Of a stretch of 64,000 nucleotides of DNA, positions 25,407 through 35,185 are shown piece after piece. The stretch is from contig CACYZY010000014.1 of assembly GCA_902779085.1 (NCBI GenBank), positions 35,433-99,432 of the forward strand, written 5' to 3'. The notes beneath the pieces were generated by a model. It worked only from the letters and a program-made list of their open reading frames with translations. It was not told the origin of the DNA and did not search any database. The position numbers and the translations under genes are program-made. This DNA is from an uncultured Bacteroidales bacterium. Its GTDB lineage: Bacteria; Bacteroidota; Bacteroidia; Bacteroidales; Bacteroidaceae. Each line of letters starts with the position of its first letter. Positions within the stretch are counted from its first letter, which is position 1.

Positions 25407-26785
25407 AAATTAAGTCTCTGTACATATTGTTGGGAATGCTGTTGCTGGGGGTTGCTTTAGGTTGTAACTTCCAGCAAAAAGAGATTGTTGTCAAGTATGA
25501 CTTGGAACAGATTCAAGACAGCGGAGTGCTGAGGGTGATTACCCTTTATGGCTCCACCAGCTACTTCCAGTATCGCGGACAGGAGATGGGTTTCCAATAT
25601 GAATTGGCGAATCAATTTGCAGAATACTTAGGTGTGGAGTTAGAGGTGTTGGTAGCCAACAATATTGAAGAAATGAGGAGCATGCTACTACAAGGCAAGG
25701 GCGACTTGATTGCTTTTCCTCTGCCCTATTCAGCAGATTGGAAGGACAGTCTGGAATATTGCGGTGAAGAAACCATTACCCACCAAGTGTTGATACAACG
25801 CAACAGGTGGCGTCCTGCTCCACTAAAAGATGTAACGGAACTAATTGGCAAAGAGGTGTATGTAAAGCCTGGGCGATTTCTGCAACGCATGAACAACCTA
25901 AACGAAGAGGTGGGCGGTGGCATTATCATCCACAATGTAGAGAACGACAGTCTTTCGTTAGAAGACCTCATCACACAGGTTGCACAGGGAAAGATTGACT
26001 ATACAGTAGCTAACAATGATCTGGCCAAGCTGAACCAGACCTACTATCCCAATCTGGAGGTAAGTATGGCGGTGGGACACGACCAGCGTGCTTCGTGGGC
26101 AGTGAGGAAAGAATGTACGCAGCTAGCTGAAATTGTGAACCGTTGGCATGATGAAAATGTGACATCACCTAACTATTCGGCTAGTATAAAACGCTATTTC
26201 GAGTTGAGCAAAACCAAAGTGCTCTTTCCCATTATGTCGGCAAAGGAAGGTAAAATTTCTCCTTACGATAATTTGTTCCGCAAATACGCTAAAGAAATTG
26301 GTTGGGATTGGCGACTGTTGGCTTCGCTTGCCTATAATGAATCTAACTTCGACACTACAGCTGTTTCGTGGGCTGGAGCCAAAGGACTGATGCAGCTTAT
26401 GCCTCGTACTGCTAAAGCGATGGGAGTGCCAGAAGGTATGGAACAAAATCCTGAAGAAAGTGTCAAGGGAGCTGTGAAATATATCGGTCTAACATCAGGC
26501 ACTTTCAGGTCTATCCCTGAACCAGAACGCATAAAATTTATCTTGGCTGCCTACAACTCTGGTACAGGTCACATTACCGATGCAATGGCGCTAGCTGAAA
26601 AATATGGTGCCAACAAATATGTGTGGGACGACAACGTGGAGAAATACATCTTACTCAAAAGCAATGAAGAATACTTCTCTGATCCTGTGTGCAAGCACGG
26701 CTATTTCCGAGGTATAGAAACCTATAATTTTGTGCGCGACATTATGCAGCGCTACTATCGTTACAGGGAAGTAATCAAAGAATAA
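25403..26785 (+). CDS. MltF-like membrane-bound lytic transglycosylase (lipoprotein)
   Basis: 460 residues from a TTG start in the overlap TTGA with udk. This start gives MKIKSLYILLGMLLLGVALGC, a proper lipoprotein signal with Cys21. The next ATG (codon 12) would leave a signal without positive charge. Residues about 35-265 are a periplasmic solute-binding (SBP_bac_3) domain. About 285-440 is the SLT transglycosylase domain with catalytic Glu in AYNESNFD, then GLMQLMPRTA and AAYNSGTGH. It cleaves peptidoglycan glycan strands with 1,6-anhydro product formation; the sensor-like domain may bind muropeptides. MltF of E. coli has the same order. Confidence 0.9.
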   Translation: MKIKSLYILLGMLLLGVALGCNFQQKEIVVKYDLEQIQDSGVLRVITLYGSTSYFQYRGQEMGFQYELANQFAEYLGVELEVLVANNIEEMRSMLLQGKGDLIAFPLPYSADWKDSLEYCGEETITHQVLIQRNRWRPAPLKDVTELIGKEVYVKPGRFLQRMNNLNEEVGGGIIIHNVENDSLSLEDLITQVAQGKIDYTVANNDLAKLNQTYYPNLEVSMAVGHDQRASWAVRKECTQLAEIVNRWHDENVTSPNYSASIKRYFELSKTKVLFPIMSAKEGKISPYDNLFRKYAKEIGWDWRLLASLAYNESNFDTTAVSWAGAKGLMQLMPRTAKAMGVPEGMEQNPEESVKGAVKYIGLTSGTFRSIPEPERIKFILAAYNSGTGHITDAMALAEKYGANKYVWDDNVEKYILLKSNEEYFSDPVCKHGYFRGIETYNFVRDIMQRYYRYREVIKE

Positions 26786-26852
26786 AAACTCCACATCTCG
26801 ATCATTTCACTCCTAAATTGGCGAGCTATTGAGGATAGATGATGGGTTATTC

Positions 26853-26886
26853 AAAAAAAAGAGGCTGCATTGCTGCAACCTCTTTT
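26853..26886. terminator. Bidirectional terminator between converging genes
   Basis: AAAAGAGGCTGCA / TGCAACCTCTTTT around a four-base loop, with A-run before and T-run after. It serves the MltF-like gene and the convergent beta-barrel gene. Confidence 0.8.
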
Positions 26887-26905
26887 GTTCTATCAGCTAT
26901 TTTCC

Positions 26906-27367
26906 TTAGAACAGGAAAGTAACGCCAAAGTTAGCACCGAAACGGCTAAAACCATTGTCAGAAACAATATATTTAGCTTCACCACCAAGCTTTACGTTGT
27001 CAGCAACAAAGAATTCAATACCACCACCAAGGTTTGCACCCAATCTGGTAGGAATGTCGTGATTGAAGAAAGCAAGGTTAACACCAGCCAATGGATATAC
27101 GTTGAAACCAGAAGCTACAGGAACTACATAGTGGAGGTTACCATTTACATCTACCATAGAAATATCCTTCTTCTTGAAGAACAAATCTGTAGCAACATCA
27201 GCGCGAAGCTGATCAACAAGACCAAACTGAAGCTTCACACCAATACCGAATTGACCATTCCAATCATCATAAACTCCCTGTACACCAAAACCGGTTACAC
27301 CTTTTTGAGCAAATGCAGCAGTACTCATTGCAAACACTGCTACTAACATAAATAAATACTTTTTCAT
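26906..27367 (-). CDS. Small outer-membrane beta-barrel protein (opacity-like)
   Basis: 153 residues from the ATG at 27367 (MKKYLFMLVAVFAMS), with a Sec signal cleaved after AAFAQ. An alternative TTG two codons upstream is not needed. The mature part of about 130 residues has eight or so amphipathic strands (FGIGVKLQFG, LRADVATDLFF, LGGGIEFFVADNVKLGGEAKY) and ends in Phe (VTFLF). This fits the OMP_b-brl/OmpA-like 8-stranded barrels. Physiological role unknown. Probably monocistronic. Confidence 0.83.
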   Translation of the reverse strand: MKKYLFMLVAVFAMSTAAFAQKGVTGFGVQGVYDDWNGQFGIGVKLQFGLVDQLRADVATDLFFKKKDISMVDVNGNLHYVVPVASGFNVYPLAGVNLAFFNHDIPTRLGANLGGGIEFFVADNVKLGGEAKYIVSDNGFSRFGANFGVTFLF

Positions 27368-27440
27368 AACCAATATAAATTTAGTTAACTAATTTTCGAT
27401 GCAAAATAAGTAATTATTTGCGATATGGGCAAATTCTCTT

Positions 27441-30230
27441 TTAAAAAAGATTGATTTTTTTCTTTCTTGCTTCCTCCAATGACAGCAATGACGCTTGATT
27501 ATCAACTGCTTTTTCACGCAACTGGGCATATTCTTTTTTGAGGTCATCTTCCAATTCATGCTTAAGGGTAGGATTCATCAAACGGGCTGCTACAGAGGGA
27601 TTCTGCGAGGCATCCTTGAGGTGTACCACAGGGGCGTGATATACAGGCGCTATCTTCAGGGCTGTGTGTAGCTGTGAAGTTGTGGCACCACCTATCAACA
27701 AAGGGATATCGAGTCCTGCTTTCTCCAGAGCTATTGCCACTTGCACCATCTCGTCGAGCGAAGGGGTAATCAGTCCACTTAAGCCTATCATATCTACCTT
27801 TTCTCGAATGGCCGTCTTGACGATTTCTTCTGCTGGTACCATCGTACCCAGATCAATGATGTCGTATCCGTTACAAGCCATCACTACTGACACAATGTTC
27901 TTACCAATATCGTGCACATCACCTTTAACTGTTGCCAACAGCACCTTACCTGCTGATTTAGCACCAGCTTGCTTCTCAGCCTCAATGGCTGGCTGCAAGA
28001 TACTTACTGCTTTTTTCATGGTACGAGCTGTCTTTACCACTTGTGGCAAGAACATTTTGCCAGAGCCAAATAGTTCACCGACATAGTTCATGCCATCCAT
28101 CAGTGGGCCTTCGATAATTGCTACAGCCTTAGGATATTTTTGGAGGGCTTCCTGTAAATCAACTCCCAAATAGGTATCCAAGCCTTTGGTCAAAGCATAT
28201 TTCAAGCGCTCTTCCAATGAAGCATTGCGCCATGAATCGAGTTTGTTTGAAGCAGCAAGTGAAGAGTTCTGCTGAGGTGCAGCAGGTTCATTTTTCTTTT
28301 CTTCCTCTTTCTGCTTTATTCTTTCCGCCAAGGCAATCAGCCGGTCAGCAGCATCTTTGCGACGGTTCAGCACGACATCCTCGATACATTCCAATTCATC
28401 AGCAGGAATATCTGAATACAAGACTGAGGTAGATGGATTGACAATGCCCATATCCATACCTGCTTGAATTGCATGATAGAGAAATACGGCATGCATGGCC
28501 TCACGAATATAGTTATTGCCTCGGAATGAGAACGAAAGATTGCTCACTCCACCACTGATATGAACGCCTTTGAGGTGTTCACGTATCCATGCTGTAGCCT
28601 TGATATAATCCAAAGCATAGTTGTCATGCTCAGGCATACCTGTTGCCACAGCCAATATATTGGGGTCGAAGATAATGTCTTGTGGAGGGAAACCAACCTG
28701 ATCAGTAAGCAGTCGGAAGGCTCTTTCACATACCTCTATCTTACGCTGATAAGTATCGGCCTGCCCTTGTTCATCGAACGCCATTACCACTACAGCAGCT
28801 CCATATTTCCTGAGACTGCGAGCTTGGGCAACAAACTTCTTTTCGCCCTCTTTCAGAGAGATCGAATTAACTACACTCTTGCCTTGCAGACATTGCAACC
28901 CAGTCTCTATCACCTCCCATTTTGAAGAGTCAATCATCACAGGCACTCGTGCTATTTCTGGTTCTGAAGCCAATAAGTTGAGAAAGTGTTTCATCTCCTC
29001 ACGGGCATCCAGTAAACCGTCATCCATATTGATATCTAACACTTGTGCTCCATCTTCTACCTGCTTGCGCGCAATGTCCAAAGCCTCATCGTAGTTCTTC
29101 TCCTTTATAAGTCTGAGGAACTTGCGGGAACCAGCTACATTACATCGCTCTCCCACATTGACGAAATTGATAGTAGAATTCACTTCCAACAATTCCAATC
29201 CTGAGAGCTGGAGATAAGGAGAACGACTTACTGGTATATGAGGTTTAGCATCTTTCACCAAAGGCTGATAGGCTGCAATATATTGGTCAGTAGTGCCACA
29301 ACAACCACCAACAATGTTCACTAATTGTTCGTCTAGGTATGTTTTAATAACACTCGCCATGTGACTGGGTGTCTCGTCGTATTGTCCCAAACTATTGGGT
29401 AAGCCAGCATTGGGATAAACACTTATATAATAAGGTGCATGAGCAGCTAATTGACGAAGAAAAGGCTTCATCTGCTCTGCGCCAAACGAACAATTCAAAC
29501 CCACCGAGAAGATGTCAGCATGGGCAACAGAAGCTATGAAAGCATCTAATGTCTGTCCAGAAAGGGTGCGACCACCCACATCAGATACGGTGACAGAAAG
29601 CATCAGAGGTACTTTTTTCCCTAACATCTCCATCGTCTTTTCTGCAGCAAAGATGGCCGCTTTGGCATTGAGGGTATCAAAGATTGTTTCTATCAGCAAT
29701 GCATCAACCCCACCCTCTATCAGAGCCGCCATCTGTTCCTGATAAGCTTGCACCAATTCTTCAAAAGAAAGTGAACGGTAAGCAGGGTCGTTGACATCAG
29801 GACTCATAGAGCAAGTCTTGTTGGTAGGTCCTACCGATCCTGCAACAAATCGTGGTTTCTCAGGAGTAGAATAGCAATTTGCCAACTTACGTGCCAACCT
29901 TGCTCCTGCTAGATTCATTTCCCTAACATGAGTCTGCATGCCATAGTCTGCCTGACTTATAGCTGTAGCATTAAAAGTGTTGGTCTCAATAATATCGGCA
30001 CCTGCTTTGAGATATTTCTCGTGTATTTCGGCAATGACATCGGGGCGTGTGAGGTTCAGTATATCATTATCACCCTTGATTTGCTGCGAGACATCGGCAA
30101 ACAAGTTGCCCCTGAAATCACATTCTGTCAAGTTGTATTGCTGTATCATGGTTCCCAGTGCCCCATCGAGCACCAGTACACGTTGATTGATTTGAGCCTT
30201 AAGAACCGTAAATGGTGAATTATCGGTCAT
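27441..30230 (-). CDS. metH: Cobalamin-dependent methionine synthase lacking the reactivation domain
   Basis: Moves a methyl group from 5-methyl-THF via cobalamin to homocysteine. 929 residues. The homocysteine domain holds zinc ligands in LNCSFG and GGCCGTT near 310. The pterin domain is near 345-610 (NVGERCNVAGSRKF, DGAQVLDINMDDG). The cap/B12 domain has VHDIGKNIV near 770, whose His is the cobalt ligand. It stops at about 930, whereas E. coli MetH has 1227 residues, so the SAM-binding reactivation domain is absent. The gene starts three bases after smpB, in a four-gene operon. No cobalamin riboswitch is seen. Confidence 0.94.
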   Translation of the reverse strand: MTDNSPFTVLKAQINQRVLVLDGALGTMIQQYNLTECDFRGNLFADVSQQIKGDNDILNLTRPDVIAEIHEKYLKAGADIIETNTFNATAISQADYGMQTHVREMNLAGARLARKLANCYSTPEKPRFVAGSVGPTNKTCSMSPDVNDPAYRSLSFEELVQAYQEQMAALIEGGVDALLIETIFDTLNAKAAIFAAEKTMEMLGKKVPLMLSVTVSDVGGRTLSGQTLDAFIASVAHADIFSVGLNCSFGAEQMKPFLRQLAAHAPYYISVYPNAGLPNSLGQYDETPSHMASVIKTYLDEQLVNIVGGCCGTTDQYIAAYQPLVKDAKPHIPVSRSPYLQLSGLELLEVNSTINFVNVGERCNVAGSRKFLRLIKEKNYDEALDIARKQVEDGAQVLDINMDDGLLDAREEMKHFLNLLASEPEIARVPVMIDSSKWEVIETGLQCLQGKSVVNSISLKEGEKKFVAQARSLRKYGAAVVVMAFDEQGQADTYQRKIEVCERAFRLLTDQVGFPPQDIIFDPNILAVATGMPEHDNYALDYIKATAWIREHLKGVHISGGVSNLSFSFRGNNYIREAMHAVFLYHAIQAGMDMGIVNPSTSVLYSDIPADELECIEDVVLNRRKDAADRLIALAERIKQKEEEKKNEPAAPQQNSSLAASNKLDSWRNASLEERLKYALTKGLDTYLGVDLQEALQKYPKAVAIIEGPLMDGMNYVGELFGSGKMFLPQVVKTARTMKKAVSILQPAIEAEKQAGAKSAGKVLLATVKGDVHDIGKNIVSVVMACNGYDIIDLGTMVPAEEIVKTAIREKVDMIGLSGLITPSLDEMVQVAIALEKAGLDIPLLIGGATTSQLHTALKIAPVYHAPVVHLKDASQNPSVAARLMNPTLKHELEDDLKKEYAQLREKAVDNQASLLSLEEARKKKINLF

Positions 30231-30233
30231 ATC

Positions 30234-30686
30234 TTAATGTTTAAACATCCGCGCCATTTCGCGTTTGTCATCATTTTCCTTCAGTGTCTGTCGTTTGTCA
30301 TATTCTTTCTTACCCCTCGCCAAGGCTATCACTAGCTTTGCCAAACCTTTTTCATTGAGAAACAGTCTTACTGGCACTATGGTATAACCTGGGTTCAAAG
30401 CATCACGCTGCAGCTTGTTGAGCTCCTTGCGGTTCAGCAGCAACTTACGGTCGCGGGTGGCAGCATGGTTATTGTAGGTACCATACATATATTGGGCAAT
30501 GTGCATGTTTTTTACCCACAACTCGCGCTTGTCGAAAAAGCAATATGTATCTACCAAACTCGCCTTACCAAGTCGGATAGACTTGATCTCAGTACCCGTA
30601 AGTACCATGCCTGCGGTATAAGTCTCTATAAACTCATAGTCGTGGCTAGCTCTTTTATTCTTGATATTGATAGGAGCCTGTTTCAT
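30234..30686 (-). CDS. smpB: SsrA-binding protein
   Basis: Partner of tmRNA in rescue of stalled ribosomes. 150 residues from the ATG at 30686 ([19 protein letters not shown]); the upstream ATG would overlap the preceding gene and adds unconserved residues. Typical motifs: [29 protein letters not shown], and the basic tail [18 protein letters not shown]. It lies four bases after the Yip1-like gene and three before metH. Confidence 0.96.
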   Translation of the reverse strand: MKQAPINIKNKRASHDYEFIETYTAGMVLTGTEIKSIRLGKASLVDTYCFFDKRELWVKNMHIAQYMYGTYNNHAATRDRKLLLNRKELNKLQRDALNPGYTIVPVRLFLNEKGLAKLVIALARGKKEYDKRQTLKENDDKREMARMFKH

Positions 30687-30690
30687 ATAA

Positions 30691-31266
30691 TCAGTCCAAC
30701 AAGATATTGAGTTGGTCAAACACGAAGCGAATCAAAGGAGGACAAACCAGCAAGACGATAGATGCAATCACCGTCAGAACCGTACGCTTCTCTTCGGTCA
30801 CAGCCAGCAAATTCTCGCTGCCTTCCCAAACCAAATAGATAATATAGAACTGCAAAAGTATTGAGATAATACCCAAATCAGGTAAAATACCTGTCAGTAT
30901 CTGTAACAAGAAGGTCACCGTCATGCTGTAGCCTGCAAACTGTTGAGAAAGCAATATATCATCGCGTTGTTCCAACAGTCGCATCCTAACCAGATTAATA
31001 AGGTATGATGATAGGAAAAAGGCACCAAATAAAGACACCACTACTGCAGCACAGTTCATCATTGCGTATTGGTAGTCCTCAGCGCTACCCCATCCTCTTT
31101 CAAAGATAGAACCTAAGAACACCGCAAGTGCCGAAAAGCCTATCATAGGATAGACATAATCAAACGACACCTCACGAATATTGGGGCGCAAACGAACTTC
31201 CTCCCACGCTTTAGCGGGATTCGATATCATCAAAAATGCTATATGTAATAGAAATTTATAGTCCAA
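30691..31266 (-). CDS. Yip1-domain integral membrane protein
   Basis: 191 residues with a short cytoplasmic N-terminus ([15 protein letters not shown], the typical lead-in of bacterial Yip1/DUF1282 proteins). Five hydrophobic helices lie at about 38-56, 70-95, 110-128, 130-150 and 160-180. Function in bacteria is unknown. It starts five bases after the lipoprotein gene and precedes smpB by four bases, so it belongs to the operon. Confidence 0.78.
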   Translation of the reverse strand: MDYKFLLHIAFLMISNPAKAWEEVRLRPNIREVSFDYVYPMIGFSALAVFLGSIFERGWGSAEDYQYAMMNCAAVVVSLFGAFFLSSYLINLVRMRLLEQRDDILLSQQFAGYSMTVTFLLQILTGILPDLGIISILLQFYIIYLVWEGSENLLAVTEEKRTVLTVIASIVLLVCPPLIRFVFDQLNILLD

Positions 31267-31271
31267 TGCTA

Positions 31272-32009
31272 TTATTGAAATGGGGTCAAATCAATATCAA
31301 AGAAATCATCGCCACCACTTTTAATTTCATAAGTGCTGCGATTTACCTTTGCCTTTATACGGATTTTGGACACTTTTACACTATTTGAAACATTGAATTC
31401 ATTAATTATATCGCCGATATAGAAGATACGGTCAACATATTTATGATCTAAGCGCTGGAGATCTGGATCGTCAACAACATCATATAAGGTAAGTTCCAGT
31501 ACACCTTCGGAATTATGCATATCAGCAGGAGCCTGCAAATTGAAATGGTGTTTCTTTATTTCCTGCTCCTTCTCACTCTCAGAATTCACTTTATCAGCCC
31601 AAAAGATACATGGAATTACTAAATAATCTTTATTGAACAAAGAAGGTGCTATAGTACTTTCTTGCAAAGTAAAAATATTAATATTACCTTCGCCTGTTCC
31701 CTTCACCACATTATATGTATCCACTTTTTGAGGAGCAGAAAGAAGGGTCACATTCAGCTTATTATCACTCCATGTGGTAGGATCATACTCTATTTCAATC
31801 AAGTAAAAGCCAGGAGCCGAAGGCAAGAAACTGGAATTCACAGGAACTAAGATACCGCCACCTTGCTGAGTAAAAGCGCCATTTTCATAGATTGCTACAA
31901 GTGTTTGAGTTGCTTTATTGTCACCTTCACTGCTAGACAAACAACTTGTCATTATCACACCCATCAACAGGGTCAAACCCAAAAGGGCCATCATTCTAAT
32001 CTGTTTCAT
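31272..32009 (-). CDS. Hypothetical lipoprotein (possibly NigD-like)
   Basis: 245 residues, starting MKQIRMMALLGLTLLMG with lipobox MTSC (Cys23). After a short Ser/Asp-rich linker the protein is beta-rich and ends in DIDLTPFQ. Size and layout (an N-terminal small barrel followed by a C-terminal sandwich) recall the NigD family of Bacteroides lipoproteins, but no diagnostic motif supports that firmly. First gene of the operon with Yip1, smpB and metH; a -7 element precedes it. Confidence 0.7.
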   Translation of the reverse strand: MKQIRMMALLGLTLLMGVIMTSCLSSSEGDNKATQTLVAIYENGAFTQQGGGILVPVNSSFLPSAPGFYLIEIEYDPTTWSDNKLNVTLLSAPQKVDTYNVVKGTGEGNINIFTLQESTIAPSLFNKDYLVIPCIFWADKVNSESEKEQEIKKHHFNLQAPADMHNSEGVLELTLYDVVDDPDLQRLDHKYVDRIFYIGDIINEFNVSNSVKVSKIRIKAKVNRSTYEIKSGGDDFFDIDLTPFQ

Positions 32010-32033
32010 TGTCGTATATATATTAAATTCGAG

Positions 32034-32042
32034 GCAAATTTA
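32034..32042 (-). promoter_or_regulatory. -7 element of the lipoprotein-yip1-smpB-metH operon
   Basis: TAAATTTGC on the minus strand, 24 bases before the ATG. No -33 TTTG found. Confidence 0.4.
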
Positions 32043-32085
32043 GACAAAAGATTTCAGTTATTGTCCATATATGCGTTAATAAATA

Positions 32086-33141
32086 TCAAAATATCTCACC
32101 ACTACCAATTACCAGTTTTCGGTCTTTGTCGTAAATTACGCCAAACTGCCCAGGGGCTATACCTTGTAACATCTGACTGGATTTAACAAGATACCCATCA
32201 CCATCGTTGACAATCGTTCCCGTAGTAAACTCAGGTGTATGGCGTATCTTAAATGTAATCTCGTGTTCACCCTCCTGCCAAAGATTCTCTGTAATAAAAT
32301 GAAAATCTTTCAGGTGGAAAGTATCTCCGTACTGCTTAGTGCAATCATATCCATGCGACACATAAACGATATTCTGCTGTACATCTTTCTGAATCACAAA
32401 CCAAGGTCCTCCACTTAATCCCAAACCTTTTCGCTGTCCGATAGTGTGGAACCAGAATCCCTTATGTTTACCCAGCACCTTACCTGTTTCTAGCTCTATG
32501 ATAGAACCTTCTTGTTCACCTAGAAAACGCCTAACAAAGTCATTGTAGTTGATATTGTTCAAGAAGCAGATACCCTGACTATCCTTACGCTTGGCACTAG
32601 GTAAACCTGCTTTGGCGGCTATCTGGCGCACCTCAGTTTTCATCAAATTGCCCAATGGAAACATTAGTTTCTTTACCTGCATATAAGTAATTTGTGCTAG
32701 GAAATCAGTCTGATCTTTCACTGGGTCAACTGCAGTACCCAACCAAGTTTTGCCGTCAATCACATGGGTGGTGGCATAATGTCCAGTTGCTGTCACATCA
32801 AAATCTTTGCCCACCTTGTCCTCAAAACAACCAAACTTAATCAGGCGGTTACACATCACATCGGGATTGGGAGTGAAACCATTACGAATCTTATCAATAG
32901 CATACACTGCCACTTTGTCCCAATATTCACGATGCAAGTCTATTAGCTCAAGCTTCAAACCATATTTATGGGCCACCGCAGTACATATTTCCATATCTTC
33001 CTCAGCGGTACAATCCATATAATCCACATCATCACGTCCTATGCGGATATAGAACAATGCTGGCCGATAGCCTTGTTCGCACAACTGGTGTACCACCACT
33101 GAACTATCAACACCTCCCGATATCAATACTGCTATATTCAT
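32086..33141 (-). CDS. mnmA: tRNA-specific 2-thiouridylase
   Basis: Thiolates U34 of Lys, Glu and Gln tRNAs. 351 residues. PP-loop SGGVDSSVV at residues 8-16, nucleophile Cys in [13 protein letters not shown] near 97, persulfide-accepting Cys in DSQGICFLN near 193, then the C-terminal barrel with [10 protein letters not shown] and the final SGEIF. Length is normal. It is divergent from the S41 lipoprotein gene, and the two promoters overlap within about 35 bases. Confidence 0.95.
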   Translation of the reverse strand: MNIAVLISGGVDSSVVVHQLCEQGYRPALFYIRIGRDDVDYMDCTAEEDMEICTAVAHKYGLKLELIDLHREYWDKVAVYAIDKIRNGFTPNPDVMCNRLIKFGCFEDKVGKDFDVTATGHYATTHVIDGKTWLGTAVDPVKDQTDFLAQITYMQVKKLMFPLGNLMKTEVRQIAAKAGLPSAKRKDSQGICFLNNINYNDFVRRFLGEQEGSIIELETGKVLGKHKGFWFHTIGQRKGLGLSGGPWFVIQKDVQQNIVYVSHGYDCTKQYGDTFHLKDFHFITENLWQEGEHEITFKIRHTPEFTTGTIVNDGDGYLVKSSQMLQGIAPGQFGVIYDKDRKLVIGSGEIF

Positions 33142-33167
33142 GTCACATAGAATACATTATTCTTTGA

Positions 33168-33200
33168 TTTGCAAAATTACTATATTTTTTTTATCTTTGC
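33168..33200 (+). promoter_or_regulatory. Sigma-ABfr promoter of the S41-like lipoprotein gene
   Basis: TTTG (33168-33171), 20 bases, TATCTTTGC (33192-33200). It supports the start codon at 33223 and excludes the upstream reading. Confidence 0.65.
33171..33179 (-). promoter_or_regulatory. -7 element of mnmA
   Basis: TAATTTTGC on the minus strand, 30 bases before the mnmA ATG and overlapping the -33 box of the divergent gene. Confidence 0.45.
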
Positions 33201-33222
33201 ATCATTAAACCAAGAATTAAAG

Positions 33223-34473
33223 ATGAAAGCCAAATATAGCATTATTATACTAGTCTCCATCATCTTACTTACCAGCCTTTTTAGCTCTTGCGGAAAGGAC
33301 CGATGGGAAGAGTATTATCCTTTCACTCGTCATAGTCTATGGATTGATAGCGTAATGCGGGAAAATTACCTCTGGAACGACGAGTTGCAAGATGAAGACG
33401 AACTCACCTCTTCTTATTTCTTAAACTCTGCGGCTTTCTTGTCAAAGGTGAGATACAGCGATGACAAAGTTAGTTACATAGACACGGCATGCTCACAGCC
33501 AATCATTAGTTATGGTTACCAGCTAGCTACCACTCAAGTAAACGACACGGCACTTATGGCAGTTATTACCTATATTGAGCCTTTCTCTGTGGCTGCTACT
33601 GCAGGCTTACAACGAGGCGAATGGATTATGGCAGTAGATGATGAGATTATCACCAAAAAGACACAGAATTGGCTTACTGATGGCGAGGCACACAAACTAA
33701 TGATAGGGCATAGCACCACTATCGTTATAAACGACGAGAATTCGGGTGAAGAGGTGGAACAAAGTATTGTCATTTTTGACCGAGTAGTAAATATACCCGT
33801 TGCATTGGGCTTTTTTCCCAATGACTTACCTATAGTGTCTGTTTTAGACAATCATGTGGGATATATGCTCTATAACGATATTGCTGAAGCCAATCAGCAA
33901 GAGGTGGCATCAGCCACACAAAGTTTATCGGCTGGGGACATTACAAACTTGGTGCTTGACTTGCGCTATGCTACAACTGGCGATGTTAAAGGATTGCAGT
34001 ATCTTGCGTCTATCTTGGTACCCTCTAGTGCTCTAGGCAACCAGTTTGCTTCTGTAGAATATGCTGAGTCCCGCCATATGGATACATCTCTACCATTCCT
34101 CACAGCTAACGAGTTGGAGAAAGGAGTCAACCTCAATTTGAACAAGCTTTATGTGCTTACGTCATCAGCTACTGCTGGTCCAGCAGAAATGCTGATTAAT
34201 TGTCTCAAAGAAGTGATGGATGTAGTGGTCATTGGACAGCAAACACAAGGCATTGAGGTGGCATGTGAGTCATTCATTGACCCAGCTAACGACCAAATCT
34301 TACATTTGGCAGCTTGTCATGTATCAGATGTTAACAAAAAAGTTGACTATATTGATACTGGCATTGAACCAGATTATATTGTCAACCCTCTTTCTCCTAT
34401 TGAGGGTATCCTCCCCCTTGGTTCACCGCAAGAAAACCTACTGGCCAGAGCGTTGGAAATAATTAACAATTGA
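33223..34473 (+). CDS. S41-family (C-terminal processing protease) lipoprotein with missing catalytic residues
   Basis: 416 residues from the ATG at 33223. Lipoprotein signal with Cys23 in LFSSCGKD. PDZ-like region near 95-165 (AATAGLQRGEWIMAVDDEII), then a tail-specific protease fold (YMLYNDI, LVLDLRYATTGDVKGLQYLAS). At the position of the TASASE active site it reads TAGPAE (near 317), so the Ser is Gly. At the Lys position it reads GIEVAC instead of GKxxx (near 342). The paralogue at 38172 keeps both. This is probably a non-catalytic peptide- or PDZ-binding lipoprotein. Confidence 0.87.
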   Translation: MKAKYSIIILVSIILLTSLFSSCGKDRWEEYYPFTRHSLWIDSVMRENYLWNDELQDEDELTSSYFLNSAAFLSKVRYSDDKVSYIDTACSQPIISYGYQLATTQVNDTALMAVITYIEPFSVAATAGLQRGEWIMAVDDEIITKKTQNWLTDGEAHKLMIGHSTTIVINDENSGEEVEQSIVIFDRVVNIPVALGFFPNDLPIVSVLDNHVGYMLYNDIAEANQQEVASATQSLSAGDITNLVLDLRYATTGDVKGLQYLASILVPSSALGNQFASVEYAESRHMDTSLPFLTANELEKGVNLNLNKLYVLTSSATAGPAEMLINCLKEVMDVVVIGQQTQGIEVACESFIDPANDQILHLAACHVSDVNKKVDYIDTGIEPDYIVNPLSPIEGILPLGSPQENLLARALEIINN

Positions 34474-34509
34474 TAATTGATTCTTCTTGGAGCAACAAAG
34501 ACAAAAAAG

Positions 34510-34533
34510 AAGGCTGCTCAAATAAGCAGCCTT
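34510..34533. terminator. Bidirectional terminator
   Basis: AAGGCTGCT / AGCAGCCTT with a six-base loop, between the convergent S41-like and OmpH-like genes. Confidence 0.8.
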
Positions 34534-34561
34534 AATTATCAATTCAGGATTATGATCTATA

Positions 34562-35158
34562 TCAATTTACTGGCTTAGAATAGCGAGCATTCAAACCATC
34601 GAGTACTTCCTGAGTAATGTTCATCACCTCATCAGCATAAAGCAGGTTATCCATACCGGTATTACTGATAATCAGCGCAAAGCCCTTAGTCTTGTTATAC
34701 TCCTTCAGGTAGTTCTTGATAGAGTCTTGCAACTGCATGTTGTTCTTCTCACTCTCTGCTGCCAGTTCGCTCTGCAGTTTGTCGCTTAAAGTCTGCAAGT
34801 CTTCACTCAACTTATTAATGCGGTTATACTCCTGCTGTGCGCGTTCTGCCGAAAGGAATGCGTTGTTCTGGTACTTTGTCTGAAACTCCTGCTGCTGCTT
34901 CTGCAGATCCTGAGCTTTCTGGTTAAGCTGAAGACGTACATTCTCACTCTTCTTGACCATTGCCTCGTTGAGGTCGATGCAGAAATTATACTTAGCCAGC
35001 AATGTGTCGATTTCAACGAAAGCCACCTTCATGTCAGACAGAACACCTGCTGCATCGTCAGTTGCTGTTTCCTGACCACCTTTATTGGCACATTGTGCAA
35101 ACATCATGATGCAGCTCAATGCTGCCAAACCCATGATCAAATTCTTCATTTTCTTCAT
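34562..35158 (-). CDS. OmpH/Skp-like periplasmic chaperone (lipoprotein form)
   Basis: 198 residues with lipobox FAQC (Cys23). KVAFVEIDTLLAKYN near 44 is the usual OmpH start. A long coiled coil follows (about 65-140, rich in Gln/Glu/Lys), and the C-terminal part ends in a beta-strand segment (GFALIISNTG). Skp-like proteins hold unfolded outer-membrane proteins in the periplasm. A lipidated version would be membrane-tethered. It follows the small membrane protein gene by 27 bases. Confidence 0.85.
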   Translation of the reverse strand: MKKMKNLIMGLAALSCIMMFAQCANKGGQETATDDAAGVLSDMKVAFVEIDTLLAKYNFCIDLNEAMVKKSENVRLQLNQKAQDLQKQQQEFQTKYQNNAFLSAERAQQEYNRINKLSEDLQTLSDKLQSELAAESEKNNMQLQDSIKNYLKEYNKTKGFALIISNTGMDNLLYADEVMNITQEVLDGLNARYSKPVN

Positions 35159-35185
35159 AATTACTTATAATTTTATCTTTAGATT

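Noticed and set aside
30231-30720. Cobalamin riboswitch before metH
   Set aside because: The metH start follows smpB by three bases, and I see no B12-box-like conserved elements upstream of the operon.
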